A program made the position numbers and the translations under genes. Shown one piece after another: positions 9,803-18,362 of a stretch of 64,000 bases of DNA. Origin of the DNA: Parasulfuritortus sp049322515 (GTDB lineage: Bacteria > Pseudomonadota > Gammaproteobacteria > Burkholderiales > Thiobacillaceae); contig JBMOQW010000025.1 of the NCBI GenBank assembly GCA_049322515.1, positions 144,397 through 208,396 of the forward strand. Direction: 5' to 3'. Each line of letters begins with the position of its first letter. The first letter of the stretch is position 1. The notes beneath the pieces were generated by a model. It worked only from the letters and a program-made list of their open reading frames with translations. It did no database searches and was not told the DNA's origin.

Positions 9803-11533
9803 ATGACAACCCCGACCATGAAGCCCCTGTGCCTGGCCCTCGGCCTCGCTCTCGCCGGTCCCGCTGCCGCCGTGCAGCTCGATTTCAGCGGCTCCAACAT
9901 CTACATGAAGTTCCTCGACGGCAACCAGCGCAAGGAAGCCGGCGGCAGCATCGACACCGCCAGCGGCGGCGACCAAGGCCAGTTCTCGGAACTGGAACTG
10001 CGCATCAAGGCCACCATCTCGCCGCAGGTCGAGGCCGGTGCCCGCATCCAGAGCCGCAGTTCGGCGGCCTACTGGAGTGAATTCGGCTTCCAGGGCGAGG
10101 ATGACAGCGCCACCTCCTTCACCCACAAGAAGTTCATGAAGCTGCGCGGCGCCTATGTCCAGCTCACCCCCGGCTACAGCTGGCTGAACACCGCCCTGAT
10201 CGGCTCCAGCGACTGGGGCATGTTCGACCCCTTCACGGTCGGCAAGATGCGCTATATCGACCGCGACAACCTGAACGGCGTGTACTTCAAGGGCCCGCTG
10301 GCCAAGGGCTCCTGGGAAGCGGCCTGGGTTTCCATGGCGGAATACCTCGGTCCCGAGTTCAGCGCCGGCGACCTGGAAGCCAACGATGGCACCTTCATCG
10401 TCCAGGTCAAGCAACCGGTCGGCCCGGTCAAGCTGACCGGCATCCTGCAACGGACTTCCGACCAGGAGCGCGACCCCGCCGATGTCGACATCTGGGACGG
10501 CCAGACCACCGACGCCAGGATGAGGAACACCGTGTTTGCACTGAAGGCCGAGGGCAGCATCATGGACGGCCTCGACGCCAGCGGCGCCTTTTACCGATCC
10601 AGCTATGACACCAACAAGCAGTTGGCCGACTGGAGCAACCTGCTCGGCAACGACTACGACGACAATGCCTTCCTGATCAACGTCGACTGGTCGCAGACCC
10701 CGCTCGACAACTTCTCGGTGCGCTTCCAGCACTTCAACATCGGCGCCGGCTACGTCAGCGCCACGGCGGCGCGCCGAGAATCCGACGTGCTGCTGACCGA
10801 GGGCTCGGAAGCTGCCTGGTACGGCTGGGGCGATTCGACCTGGCTGGGCGGCCGCGCCAACGACATGCTGCAAGTGCCGATCACCATCCGCGACAACGAC
10901 TACACCGACTTCGACGAAACCGGTGCCGAATCGTCGATCGGCTGGAAGGGCAATACCCTGCTGTTCGGCTATGAAGTCGCCGACACCCCGATGAGCCTGG
11001 AACTGAGCCGCATCGACTACAACCAGAACTGGCAGAATTGGGGCGGCGACCAGGACATCTTCAACGTCATCTCCTGGGGTGGCCCGACCGGTCCCGGCTT
11101 CCGCGAGGACCAGGACCGCAAGACCGACATCCTGGTATTCAAGGCCAACCACCAGTTCCCGGTGGCCGGCGGCCTCGACCTCGGCTTCAAGTACAAGTGG
11201 GTCAAGGACAAGGACAAGCGCGACAAGACCACCAGCGCCGACAACTACGAAGCCGAGGACAGTGGCTTCTCGGTCACCGTGGGCAACCAGTTGCACAATG
11301 ACCTGTACGGCAGCATCTCTTATGGCCTCTACAACCGCGACATCAGCCTGGGTTCAGACGACTACGACAACAGCAAGAGCATCTGGTCCCTGCGCCTGAG
11401 CTACAACCTGTCCGGATTCGAGGCCGGCTTGCTGACCCAGTATGTCGACGGCGACGGCGATCCGACGATGTCCGGGACCAAGATCGACTTCTCGCAATAC
11501 CGCACCAAGGCTTTCCTGAAGGCCATCTTCTAA
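9803..11533 (+). CDS. Outer-membrane beta-barrel protein, candidate maltodextrin porin
   Basis: A 576-residue exported protein. Its signal peptide ends in GPAAAVQLDF and the mature part alternates charged/aromatic strands typical of outer-membrane barrels, ending in FLKAIF with the terminal Phe recognised by the BAM machinery. It is larger than LamB (about 420 residues) and I do not recognise a precise family. Flanked by two glucodextranase-C-like proteins and lying after malG, it is the obvious candidate for passage of dextrins through the outer membrane; that role is inferred from context. Confidence 0.7.
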   Translation: MTTPTMKPLCLALGLALAGPAAAVQLDFSGSNIYMKFLDGNQRKEAGGSIDTASGGDQGQFSELELRIKATISPQVEAGARIQSRSSAAYWSEFGFQGEDDSATSFTHKKFMKLRGAYVQLTPGYSWLNTALIGSSDWGMFDPFTVGKMRYIDRDNLNGVYFKGPLAKGSWEAAWVSMAEYLGPEFSAGDLEANDGTFIVQVKQPVGPVKLTGILQRTSDQERDPADVDIWDGQTTDARMRNTVFALKAEGSIMDGLDASGAFYRSSYDTNKQLADWSNLLGNDYDDNAFLINVDWSQTPLDNFSVRFQHFNIGAGYVSATAARRESDVLLTEGSEAAWYGWGDSTWLGGRANDMLQVPITIRDNDYTDFDETGAESSIGWKGNTLLFGYEVADTPMSLELSRIDYNQNWQNWGGDQDIFNVISWGGPTGPGFREDQDRKTDILVFKANHQFPVAGGLDLGFKYKWVKDKDKRDKTTSADNYEAEDSGFSVTVGNQLHNDLYGSISYGLYNRDISLGSDDYDNSKSIWSLRLSYNLSGFEAGLLTQYVDGDGDPTMSGTKIDFSQYRTKAFLKAIF

Positions 11534-11552
11534 GTCGATCCGTTCCGTTGTC

Positions 11553-11580
11553 CAGAGCCATTCCCTCGGGAATGGCTCTG
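11553..11580 (+). terminator. Strong hairpin after the porin gene
   Basis: CAGAGCCATTCCC (11553-11565) and GGGAATGGCTCTG (11568-11580) form a perfect 13-pair stem with a 2-base gap. It starts 20 bases after the porin stop. There is no long T run behind it (TCCAGTTGTTT), so it may stop transcription only partly or protect the upstream mRNA. Confidence 0.6.
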
Positions 11581-11646
11581 TCCAGTTGTTTCGCGCAACA
11601 TTACCCGCCCCGCCTCCCGCATCGAGGTATGACCAAGGAGCCCGTC

Positions 11647-12891
11647 GTGCAAGCCCGTCATCTGATTTTTCCCTTGATCCTCTTCGCGCATCTGGCGACC
11701 GCCGCGCCCCGGCCGCTGATCTCGTTGACCGATCCGGTAGGTGACGACCACGGCGATGGAACACTGGTCTACCCGTTGCGCAGCGACTTCGAGCCGGGCG
11801 ACCTCGACCTGGTACGTCTGTCACTCAGCCAGGATGACGACGGCTACTGGTTCGAGGCCGAATTCAAGAATCCCATACGCACCCCCGACCTCGCCACCGG
11901 CGGCGTCGGACCGGAATCCCTGGCCGAGTTCGCCCGCAAGGGGTTCTACACGTTCAACATCGATATCTATATCGACGGCGACCGCAAGCCCGGTGTCGGC
12001 AATCAATTCACCCTGCCCGGCCGGGGCGGCGCCCGCATCGACCCGGCCTACGCCTGGGAAAAGGCCGTCGTGCTGACGCCCCGCCCGGAATTCATGCGGG
12101 CGAAACTGCTCGATGTCCTGGAAAAGCAATTCCCCGACCGGCCGGTCGGCGAGGCCGAGGTCAGCATGGACCAGGCCTTCTATTTCTCCAGCCGGATCAA
12201 GGTACGCGGCAAGACCGTGGCCTTCTTTGTCCCGGCCCGCTTCCTGGCCGGCATCAACCCCATGGACATGGCCATCACCGCCCTGGTCACCGGCGCCGTG
12301 ACCAGCAACCCGGCCGGGATCAGCCTGTTCCCGACCCAGAAAACCCCGCTCGAGGAACTCGACCTCGGCGCCATGCAACCCAAGGCCGGGCGCCCCAAGG
12401 ACACCTTCGGCCACACCGGCCGCAGCAAGCCATTGCCAGTCGTCGACCTGCTGCACGGCCAACCCGACCAGCAGGCCACCCTGCTCAAGACGGCCCTGAA
12501 GAGTGCGTCCTGGGGCGCCCATGCCGGCCAGGACGCCGCTCCGGTCGCCGCCCCAGCTGCGGTGACCCAGTCCGCTGCAGCACCCACCCCGGCGGCACCG
12601 GCGACCACGGAAGGCTCGCTCTGGTCCCGTTCCTGGGGCGCGGTCAAGGGACTGTTCAGCGAGGAACCGGCGCGCCCTGCGCCCGTCGCGCCGGCCCAGG
12701 CTGCGCCGATCCAGGCCCTCATGGATCCAACCAAGCCGGCCCCGGCGCCCTCGGTCGCCCCCGAGGCCAGCCCCGTGCAGCCGCAATCCTTCTCCCAGCG
12801 GCTGCGCACCTTGCAGCAACTGCTCGACGACAAACTGATCACCGAAGAGGAATACAAACAGCAGCGCGCCCGCATCCTGAATGAACTCTGA
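11647..12891 (+). CDS. Secreted glucodextranase C-like protein with C-terminal SHOCT-like segment
   Basis: A 414-residue exported protein related to the one at 8989: after a signal peptide (LILFAHLATAAPRP) it shows LTDPVGDDHGDGTLVYP and DLDLVRLSLSQDDDGYWFEA, again the Glucodextran_C pattern. Then come a Pro/Ala-rich linker (about residues 290-370) and a C-terminal LQQLLDDKLITEEEYKQQ segment, which resembles the SHOCT short helical domain often used for oligomerisation. The GTG at 11647 is chosen because AAGGAG stands 6 bases upstream; an ATG at 11629 lacks such a site. A Pro-rich linker would let the glucan module reach away from its partner. No catalytic residues are apparent. Confidence 0.7.
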   Translation: MQARHLIFPLILFAHLATAAPRPLISLTDPVGDDHGDGTLVYPLRSDFEPGDLDLVRLSLSQDDDGYWFEAEFKNPIRTPDLATGGVGPESLAEFARKGFYTFNIDIYIDGDRKPGVGNQFTLPGRGGARIDPAYAWEKAVVLTPRPEFMRAKLLDVLEKQFPDRPVGEAEVSMDQAFYFSSRIKVRGKTVAFFVPARFLAGINPMDMAITALVTGAVTSNPAGISLFPTQKTPLEELDLGAMQPKAGRPKDTFGHTGRSKPLPVVDLLHGQPDQQATLLKTALKSASWGAHAGQDAAPVAAPAAVTQSAAAPTPAAPATTEGSLWSRSWGAVKGLFSEEPARPAPVAPAQAAPIQALMDPTKPAPAPSVAPEASPVQPQSFSQRLRTLQQLLDDKLITEEEYKQQRARILNEL

Positions 12892-12905
12892 GACACTAAA
12901 AGCCG

Positions 12906-12933
12906 TTGCCAAACGCCGGGAGTTCTTTATAAT
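12906..12933 (+). promoter_or_regulatory. Promoter of tRNA-Arg
   Basis: TTGCCA (12906-12911) and a consensus TATAAT (12928-12933) with a 16-base spacer, ending 15 bases before the mature tRNA. Confidence 0.75.
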
Positions 12934-12948
12934 GCGCGCTCTTTACAC

Positions 12949-13025
12949 GCGCTCGTAGCTCAGTTGGATAGAGTACCTGGCTACGAACCAGGGGGTCGTG
13001 GGTTCGAATCCTGCCGAGCGCGCCA
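12949..13025 (+). tRNA. tRNA-Arg (anticodon ACG)
   Basis: Acceptor GCGCTCG (12949-12955) pairs with CGAGCGC (13015-13021); discriminator G and CCA are encoded. The anticodon stem CCTGG/CCAGG encloses CTACGAA, anticodon ACG at 12983-12985, normally edited to ICG to read CGU, CGC and CGA. Confidence 0.97.
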
Positions 13026-13035
13026 AAACACCCGC

Positions 13036-13064
13036 AAAGGGCCTATCTCCGGATAGGCCCTTTT
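13036..13064 (+). terminator. Intrinsic terminator after tRNA-Arg
   Basis: AAAGGGCCTATC (13036-13047) pairs with GATAGGCCCTTT (13052-13063) around a 4-base loop, followed by T-rich TTTTGCTTT. It separates the tRNA from the convergent recN gene. Confidence 0.88.
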
Positions 13065-13083
13065 GCTTTGCTGCATACGCCTT

Positions 13084-14730
13084 TCAGGCGCCGAGCATTT
13101 CCCCGGCGTGCCGGCGCGTCATGTCGGTGATGGTCACGCCGCCCAGCATGCGGGCAATCTCATCCACCCGTTCATCCTGGGTCAAGGCCTGCACCCGGCT
13201 CAGGGCGTGGCCATCGACGGTCTCCTTGCGTACCTTGAAGTGATGATCCGCACAGGCAGCCACCTGCGGCAAATGGGTCACGCACAGCACCTGGTGGCGG
13301 CTGCCGAGTTCGGCGAGCATGCGGCCGACGATTTCGGCAACGCCCCCGCCGATACCGGCATCGACCTCGTCGAAGATCAAGGTCGGGGCACCGGCACTTT
13401 CCGAGAGGATGGCCTGCAGGGCCAGACCAATGCGCGAGAGTTCACCCCCCGAGGCGGTTTTCGCGAGCGGCTTGAGCCCCTGTCCGGCGTGCGGCGCAAC
13501 CTGGAACTCGATGCTTTCCAGACCGCCGGCTTCCGGCGTGCCTTCGGTCAGGCCGACCTCGAAACGCCCCCCGTGCATGGACAGGCGCTGCATGCTTTCG
13601 CTGACCGCCTTGGCCAGTCTCACGGCGGCCTTCTTGCGCTTGCTGCTCAGGGTATCGGCCAGGGCGTGATAGTCGGCACGCGCCCGCTCGGCCTCGGCAC
13701 GCAGGCCCGCCGGGTCGGTCAGGCGATCGAGTTCGACGAGCCGGGCACGGGCCTCGTCGAGCAAGGCCGGCAAGGCGTCCGGGCGGACACGGAACTTGCG
13801 CGCGGCGTCGCTGATCTGGGCCAGCCGGGCTTCGGCCTGGCTCAAGGCGTCGGGATCCAGCTCGATCTTCTCTGCGTAATGGCCCAGTTCACGGGCGGTT
13901 TCCTCGGCCTGGATCAAGGCGCCATCGATCATCTCGAGGGCGGGCGCCAGGCGCGCGTCGATCTCGGCCAGGGCCGCGAGGCGGATATGCGCGGCGCGCA
14001 ACAACGCGGTCACGCCACGTTCGTCGCCATCGAGCTGGCCGACCACCTGCTGGGCGCCTTGGAGCAGTTCCGCGGCATGGGTCAGACGCCGGTGCTGGTC
14101 TTGCAGGGTGGCCCACTCTTCCGAGCCGAAGGCCAGGGCGGTGAGTTCGTCGACGCGCCATTGCAGTCGGTCGCGCTCCTCGGCGGCCTCGGCGGCATGG
14201 GCCTCGGCCTCGCGGCAGGCCTGGGCGAGCACTTGCCATGCCCGCCAGGCGGTCGCCACCCGTGCGGCCAGATCGAGGTTGCCGGCGAACTGGTCGAGCA
14301 GCGCACGCTGCACGCCGGGTTTCAACAAGGAGTAATGGGCATGCTGGCCGTGGATGTCGATCAGGTGTTCGCCAGCGTCCTTGAGCTGGGCCAGGGTCAC
14401 CGGCCGGCCGTTGATGAAGGCGCGCGAGCGGCCACCGGCTTCGACCGTGCGGCGCAGCAGGCAGGTGTCGTCATCGCCTTCCAGATCGTTGTCCTTGAGC
14501 CAGGCGAGCAAGGCCGGCGTGACCACGAAGCCGGCCGTGATCTCGGCCCGCTCGCCCCCGGCACGCACCACGCCCGCCTCGGCGCGTTCGCCCAGTGCGA
14601 GTTGCAGGGCGTCGAGCAGGATCGACTTGCCGGCGCCAGTCTCGCCGGTCAGGGCGGTGAACCCGGACGCGAATTCGAGGTCGAGTCGATCGACCAGGAC
14701 AAAATCGCGGATGCTCAACGAAATCAACAT
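13084..14730 (-). CDS. recN: DNA repair protein RecN
   Basis: An SMC-like ATPase of 548 residues that helps repair double-strand breaks. Walker A GETGAGKS is at residues 29-36; the middle is coiled-coil with many Ala, Glu and Arg; the C-terminal half has the signature KTASGGELSRIGLALQ and Walker B PTLIFDEVDAGIGG, followed by VLCVTHLPQVAA. Length and motif order are those of complete RecN. The ATG at 14730 is chosen so that the protein starts with MLISLSIRDF, the usual N-terminus. It lies behind nadK on the same strand, an order common in proteobacteria. Confidence 0.96.
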   Translation of the reverse strand: MLISLSIRDFVLVDRLDLEFASGFTALTGETGAGKSILLDALQLALGERAEAGVVRAGGERAEITAGFVVTPALLAWLKDNDLEGDDDTCLLRRTVEAGGRSRAFINGRPVTLAQLKDAGEHLIDIHGQHAHYSLLKPGVQRALLDQFAGNLDLAARVATAWRAWQVLAQACREAEAHAAEAAEERDRLQWRVDELTALAFGSEEWATLQDQHRRLTHAAELLQGAQQVVGQLDGDERGVTALLRAAHIRLAALAEIDARLAPALEMIDGALIQAEETARELGHYAEKIELDPDALSQAEARLAQISDAARKFRVRPDALPALLDEARARLVELDRLTDPAGLRAEAERARADYHALADTLSSKRKKAAVRLAKAVSESMQRLSMHGGRFEVGLTEGTPEAGGLESIEFQVAPHAGQGLKPLAKTASGGELSRIGLALQAILSESAGAPTLIFDEVDAGIGGGVAEIVGRMLAELGSRHQVLCVTHLPQVAACADHHFKVRKETVDGHALSRVQALTQDERVDEIARMLGGVTITDMTRRHAGEMLGA

Positions 14731-14821
14731 GGTGACCCGGTGTCGGCTTGACCGCGCGACGCCCACCCGGCGACAAGGGCAACCGCCGCCACTTTGTCGC
14801 AGGTCACTCGGTCACTGTTTT

Positions 14822-15694
14822 TCATAGCTTTTCCCCCCAGCGCAGCTTCTGGCGCAGGGTGTCGTAGTAGTTGTGGTCGACCGGCTGCAACAGGCGCACA
14901 ACGTTGCGCGCGCGCTGGATCACGACCCGGTCGCCGACCCGCATGTCCTGGTGGTTCTGGCCGTCGAAGTGGACCCGGCAATCGTCGGCGTGGATCAGGT
15001 TGACCTCGATTTCCGAACGGCTGTTCACCGCGATCGGCCGCGCCGACAGGGTGTGCGGACAGATCGGCGCCAGCACGAAGGCTTCCAGGGTCGGGTGCAG
15101 GATCGGCCCGCCGGCCGACAAGGCATAGGCGGTGGACCCGGTCGGCGAGGCGATCACCAGGCCGTCGGCCCGCTGGCTGTAGACGAACTTGTTGTCGATG
15201 TAGACCTCGAACTCGATCAGCCGGCCCATGGCGCTCTTGCTCACCACGGCATCGTTGAAGGCATACATGTGGAACAGCAGGTCGCCGCCGCGTTCCAGCG
15301 CGCAGTCGAGCATGATGCGCGGCTCTTCGACGTAGTGGCCCTCAAGCATCTCGCCCAGGGTGGTCAGCATGGTGTCGACCGAGACATCGGCCAGGAAGCC
15401 GACCCGGCCCTGGTTGACTCCGATCAGGGGCACCTTGAAATCGACCAGCGACCGGGCGATCGCCAGCATGGTGCCGTCGCCGCCCATGACGATGGCGAGG
15501 TCGATCTCGTTGGCGATGTCCATCAGCGGTGCGCAGGGCAGTTCGGTCAGATGACAGAATTCCGCGGTGTGCGTGCTCAGCACCACCTCATGGCCGCGCT
15601 GCATGAGAAAGTTCGCCAGCCTCAGCATGTAACCGCTGATGCTGGTGCTGTTGTGTTTGCCGACCAGGGCGATTTTCTTGAAAATTTCTGGCAT
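14822..15694 (-). CDS. nadK: NAD kinase
   Basis: Phosphorylates NAD to NADP in the cytoplasm. The 290-residue protein has the catalytic GGDGT at residues 71-75, the second NAD-binding region ADGLVIASPTGSTAYALSAGGPI and PICPHTLSARPI. The ATG at 15694 gives the usual MPEIFKKIALVGK start. A TATAAT -10 (reverse strand, 15702-15707) stands just upstream, in the 46-base divergent gap with hrcA. Confidence 0.96.
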   Translation of the reverse strand: MPEIFKKIALVGKHNSTSISGYMLRLANFLMQRGHEVVLSTHTAEFCHLTELPCAPLMDIANEIDLAIVMGGDGTMLAIARSLVDFKVPLIGVNQGRVGFLADVSVDTMLTTLGEMLEGHYVEEPRIMLDCALERGGDLLFHMYAFNDAVVSKSAMGRLIEFEVYIDNKFVYSQRADGLVIASPTGSTAYALSAGGPILHPTLEAFVLAPICPHTLSARPIAVNSRSEIEVNLIHADDCRVHFDGQNHQDMRVGDRVVIQRARNVVRLLQPVDHNYYDTLRQKLRWGEKL

Positions 15695-15740
15695 AGGCGG
15701 AATTATAGAGTCGAGTTCACCGGCCAAAGATGCAAATAAT

Positions 15741-16760
15741 ATGCTGAACGAGCGTGCCCGCATTCTCCTCAAGACCCTGGTCGAATGCTATATCGACGAG
15801 GGCCAGCCGGTCGGCTCGCGCACCCTGGCCAAGCAGACCGGGCTGAACCTGTCGCCGGCCTCGATCCGCAACATCATGTCCGACCTCGAGGAAGGCGGTT
15901 ACATCGCCAGCCCGCACACCTCCGCCGGCCGGATCCCCACGCCCAAGGGCTACCGCTTCTTCGTCGACACCCTGCTCACGGTGAAGCCGCTCGGCGACCC
16001 CGAGATCAGCCAGCTGGAATCGCGCCTGGCACCCGATGACCCACAGCGGCTGGTGGCCTCCGCCTCGCGCGCCTTGTCCGAGCTGACCCAATTCGCCGGC
16101 GTGGTCCTGATCCCGCACCGGCGCCAGCAGGTGTTCCGCCAGATCGAGTTCATCCCGCTCTCTGAAAAGCGCATCCTGCTGATCATCGTCACCCCCGAAG
16201 GCGAAGTGCAGAACCGGGTCCTGCTGACCGACCGGCCTTACAGCGAGTCGCAGCTGGTCGAGGCCGCCAACGTCTTCAACCGGCATTATGGCGGCCAGTC
16301 CTTCGAGGTGGCCCGGGCCCGGCTGATCGAGGAACTGGGCCACTTGCAGGCCGACATCAGCCGGCTCATGCAGGCCGCTGTGCAAGCCGGCAGCGAGGCG
16401 CTCGGACGCATCGAACCGAATTACGTCCTCAGTGGCGAAGTCAATTTGCTGCGGACCCCCGATCTCGCCACCGACATGGAACGCCTACGCCAGCTGTTCA
16501 ACCTGTTCGAGCGCAAGACCGACCTGATGCAATTGCTCGACCTGGGTGGCCAGGCGCGCGGCGTCCAGCTCTACATCGGGGCCGAATCGGGGGTCACCCC
16601 GCTCGATGAATGCAGCGTGATCGCCTCACCCTACGAAGTCGACGGCCAGGTGGTCGGTACCCTGGGCGTGATCGGCCCCACCCGGATGGCCTATGAACGC
16701 GTCATCCCGATCGTCGACATCACCGCCCGCCTTCTTTCCAACGCCCTCTCCCACCATTGA
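15741..16760 (+). CDS. hrcA: Heat-inducible transcription repressor HrcA
   Basis: A 339-residue repressor of chaperone genes that binds the CIRCE operator. The N-terminus is a winged helix: RARILLKTLVECYIDEGQPV, then SPASIRNIMSDLEEGGYI and HTSAGRIPTPKGYRFFVD, all diagnostic. The C-terminal sensor half ends GTLGVIGPTRMAYERVIPIV. I see no CIRCE repeat (TTAGCACTC-N9-GAGTGCTAA) in the window. It is divergent from nadK and followed within 8 bases by hemH. Confidence 0.96.
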   Translation: MLNERARILLKTLVECYIDEGQPVGSRTLAKQTGLNLSPASIRNIMSDLEEGGYIASPHTSAGRIPTPKGYRFFVDTLLTVKPLGDPEISQLESRLAPDDPQRLVASASRALSELTQFAGVVLIPHRRQQVFRQIEFIPLSEKRILLIIVTPEGEVQNRVLLTDRPYSESQLVEAANVFNRHYGGQSFEVARARLIEELGHLQADISRLMQAAVQAGSEALGRIEPNYVLSGEVNLLRTPDLATDMERLRQLFNLFERKTDLMQLLDLGGQARGVQLYIGAESGVTPLDECSVIASPYEVDGQVVGTLGVIGPTRMAYERVIPIVDITARLLSNALSHH

Positions 16761-16767
16761 GAACCCC

Positions 16768-17874
16768 GTGAGCTTCTTCCAGACCGAACCCGAATTCCGC
16801 CACGACCAGCCACGCCGCATCGGCATCCTGCTCATCAACCTGGGCACTCCGGAAGCCCCCACCGCGCCCGCATTGCGAACCTACCTCAAGGAATTCCTCT
16901 CGGACCGGCGCGTGGTGGAAATTCCCCGCGCAGTCTGGTGGCCGATCCTGAACGGGGTCATCCTCAACACCCGGCCGGCCAAGTCGGCGCACAAGTACGC
17001 CAGCATCTGGCAACCCGAAGGTTCGCCCCTCAAGGTGCACACCGAGCAACTCGCCGCCCGCCTGGGGGAAACCCTGGCCACGCGTCTTTCCGAGCCGGTG
17101 CGGGTGGCCTGGGCCATGCGCTATGGCCAGCCTTCGGTGGCCGCCATGCTGGGCCAACTGAAACGCGAGGGCTGCGACCGTCTCCTGATCATGCCCCTCT
17201 ACCCGCAGTACGCCGCCAGCAGTGCCGGCACCGCCCTCGATGCCGTCTACCGCACCCTGCTCAAGACCCGCGCCCAGCCCGACCTGCGGACCGTGCGCCA
17301 TTATCACGACGACCCCGGCTACATCGATGCCCTGCGCCAGAGCGTGGCAAGCCATTGGGCCGAACACGGCCGGCCGGACGTGCTGCTCATGAGCTTCCAC
17401 GGTGTGCCCAAGCGCAGCCTTGAACTGGGCGATCCCTACCACTGCGAATGCCTGAAGACCGGCCGCCTGCTCGCCGAAGCGCTCGACCTGGCGCCCGAGG
17501 CCTACCGCATCACCTTCCAGTCCCGGTTCGGCAAGGCCGAGTGGCTGCAACCCTACACCGACGCAACCCTGGCCGAACTGGGCCGCCAGAAGACCCGGCG
17601 GGTCGATACCCTGTGCCCCGGCTTCGCGGCGGACTGCCTGGAAACCCTGGAAGAGATCGCCATGGAAGGCAAGACCACGTTCCTGCAGGCCGGTGGCGGC
17701 GAGTACCACTACATCCCGGCGCTCAATACCCGGCCAACCTGGGTATCGGCCCTGGCCGACCTGGTCGAGCGCCACCTGGCCGGATGGCGGGACGCTGCCT
17801 ACGATGCCGACCAAGAGCAAGCCCGCCTGAAAGCCCGCCAGGAACGGGCCCGCGCCCTGGGTGCGAAAAACTAG
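16768..17874 (+). CDS. hemH: Ferrochelatase
   Basis: Inserts iron into protoporphyrin IX, the last step of heme synthesis, at the inner membrane surface. The 368-residue protein has the family motifs GILLINLGTPEAP, the catalytic His in LMSFHGVPKRSLELGDPYHC, and TLCPGFAADCLETLEEI with the catalytic Glu. The GTG at 16768 follows the hrcA stop by 7 bases; an ATG upstream would lie deep within hrcA. Heme supply fits the c-type cytochrome encoded next. Confidence 0.95.
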   Translation: MSFFQTEPEFRHDQPRRIGILLINLGTPEAPTAPALRTYLKEFLSDRRVVEIPRAVWWPILNGVILNTRPAKSAHKYASIWQPEGSPLKVHTEQLAARLGETLATRLSEPVRVAWAMRYGQPSVAAMLGQLKREGCDRLLIMPLYPQYAASSAGTALDAVYRTLLKTRAQPDLRTVRHYHDDPGYIDALRQSVASHWAEHGRPDVLLMSFHGVPKRSLELGDPYHCECLKTGRLLAEALDLAPEAYRITFQSRFGKAEWLQPYTDATLAELGRQKTRRVDTLCPGFAADCLETLEEIAMEGKTTFLQAGGGEYHYIPALNTRPTWVSALADLVERHLAGWRDAAYDADQEQARLKARQERARALGAKN

Positions 17875-17950
17875 CGTAACCCGGCGAAAAACCGCGCCAA
17901 TATTAGGGTTTGCTTGTTGATATCCGACTACAAATCTCTCAACATTTCGG

Positions 17951-17964
17951 TTGATGCAAATCAA
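17951..17964. promoter_or_regulatory. Perfect FNR/Anr/CRP-type box upstream of fccAB
   Basis: TTGATGCAAATCAA matches the FNR consensus TTGAT-N4-ATCAA at every fixed position. Its centre (17957.5) is 81 bases before the fccA ATG. A -10-like TATTTT (17985-17990) starts 20 bases after the box, close to the class II arrangement with the box near -41.5, which would put the start near 17998. It also overlaps the end of the hemH transcript. Confidence 0.7.
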
Positions 17965-17965
17965 G

Positions 17966-17990
17966 AACGCCCGAACGGCGTTTTTATTTT
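17966..17990 (+). terminator. Intrinsic terminator after hemH
   Basis: AACGCC (17966-17971) pairs with GGCGTT (17977-17982) around a 5-base loop and is followed by TTTATTTTG. It lies 92 bases after hemH, between the FNR-type box and the fccA start. Confidence 0.6.
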
Positions 17991-18038
17991 GTTTCGGTTG
18001 GCGGCCCGCCGCCCTTTTTCCCAAGCTGGAGGAGCACT

Positions 18039-18338
18039 ATGAAAAAATCCATCGCCGTAACCTTGTTGCTCGCGGGAGCACTGGGCGCCGTCGCCTCGGC
18101 CCACGCCGATCCGCGCGCCCGCTTTATTGCCGCCAACTGTTCCTACTGCCATGGCCCCGAGGGCAAGAGCCGCGGCGCCGTGCCGAGCCTGGCCGGCCTC
18201 GAAGCCAAGTATTTCGTCGACCAGATGAAGGCGTTCAAGGATGGTTCCCGTCCGGGCACCGTGATGAAGAAGCATGCCGCCGGCTACACCGAGGCTGAAT
18301 ACGAAATGATGGCCAAGTACTTCGCCGCCGTTAAGTGA
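18039..18338 (+). CDS. fccA: Flavocytochrome c sulfide dehydrogenase, monoheme cytochrome subunit
   Basis: A 99-residue exported class I cytochrome c. After a signal peptide ending in VASAHADPRA it carries one heme-binding CSYCH (Cys34, Cys37, His38); Met76 in GTVMKKHAAGY is the probable sixth ligand. It accepts electrons from the flavoprotein subunit encoded 24 bases downstream. The subunit in Allochromatium is a diheme protein about twice this size; this is the short single-heme form, as in green sulfur bacteria. A TGGAGGAG ribosome site precedes the ATG. Confidence 0.88.
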   Translation: MKKSIAVTLLLAGALGAVASAHADPRARFIAANCSYCHGPEGKSRGAVPSLAGLEAKYFVDQMKAFKDGSRPGTVMKKHAAGYTEAEYEMMAKYFAAVK

Positions 18339-18362
18339 TCGCGATAGAGGAGAACATAGATC

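Noticed and set aside
13063..14751. A 562-codon plus-strand frame opposite recN
   Set aside because: recN is complete with all motifs on the minus strand; this frame is its mirror.
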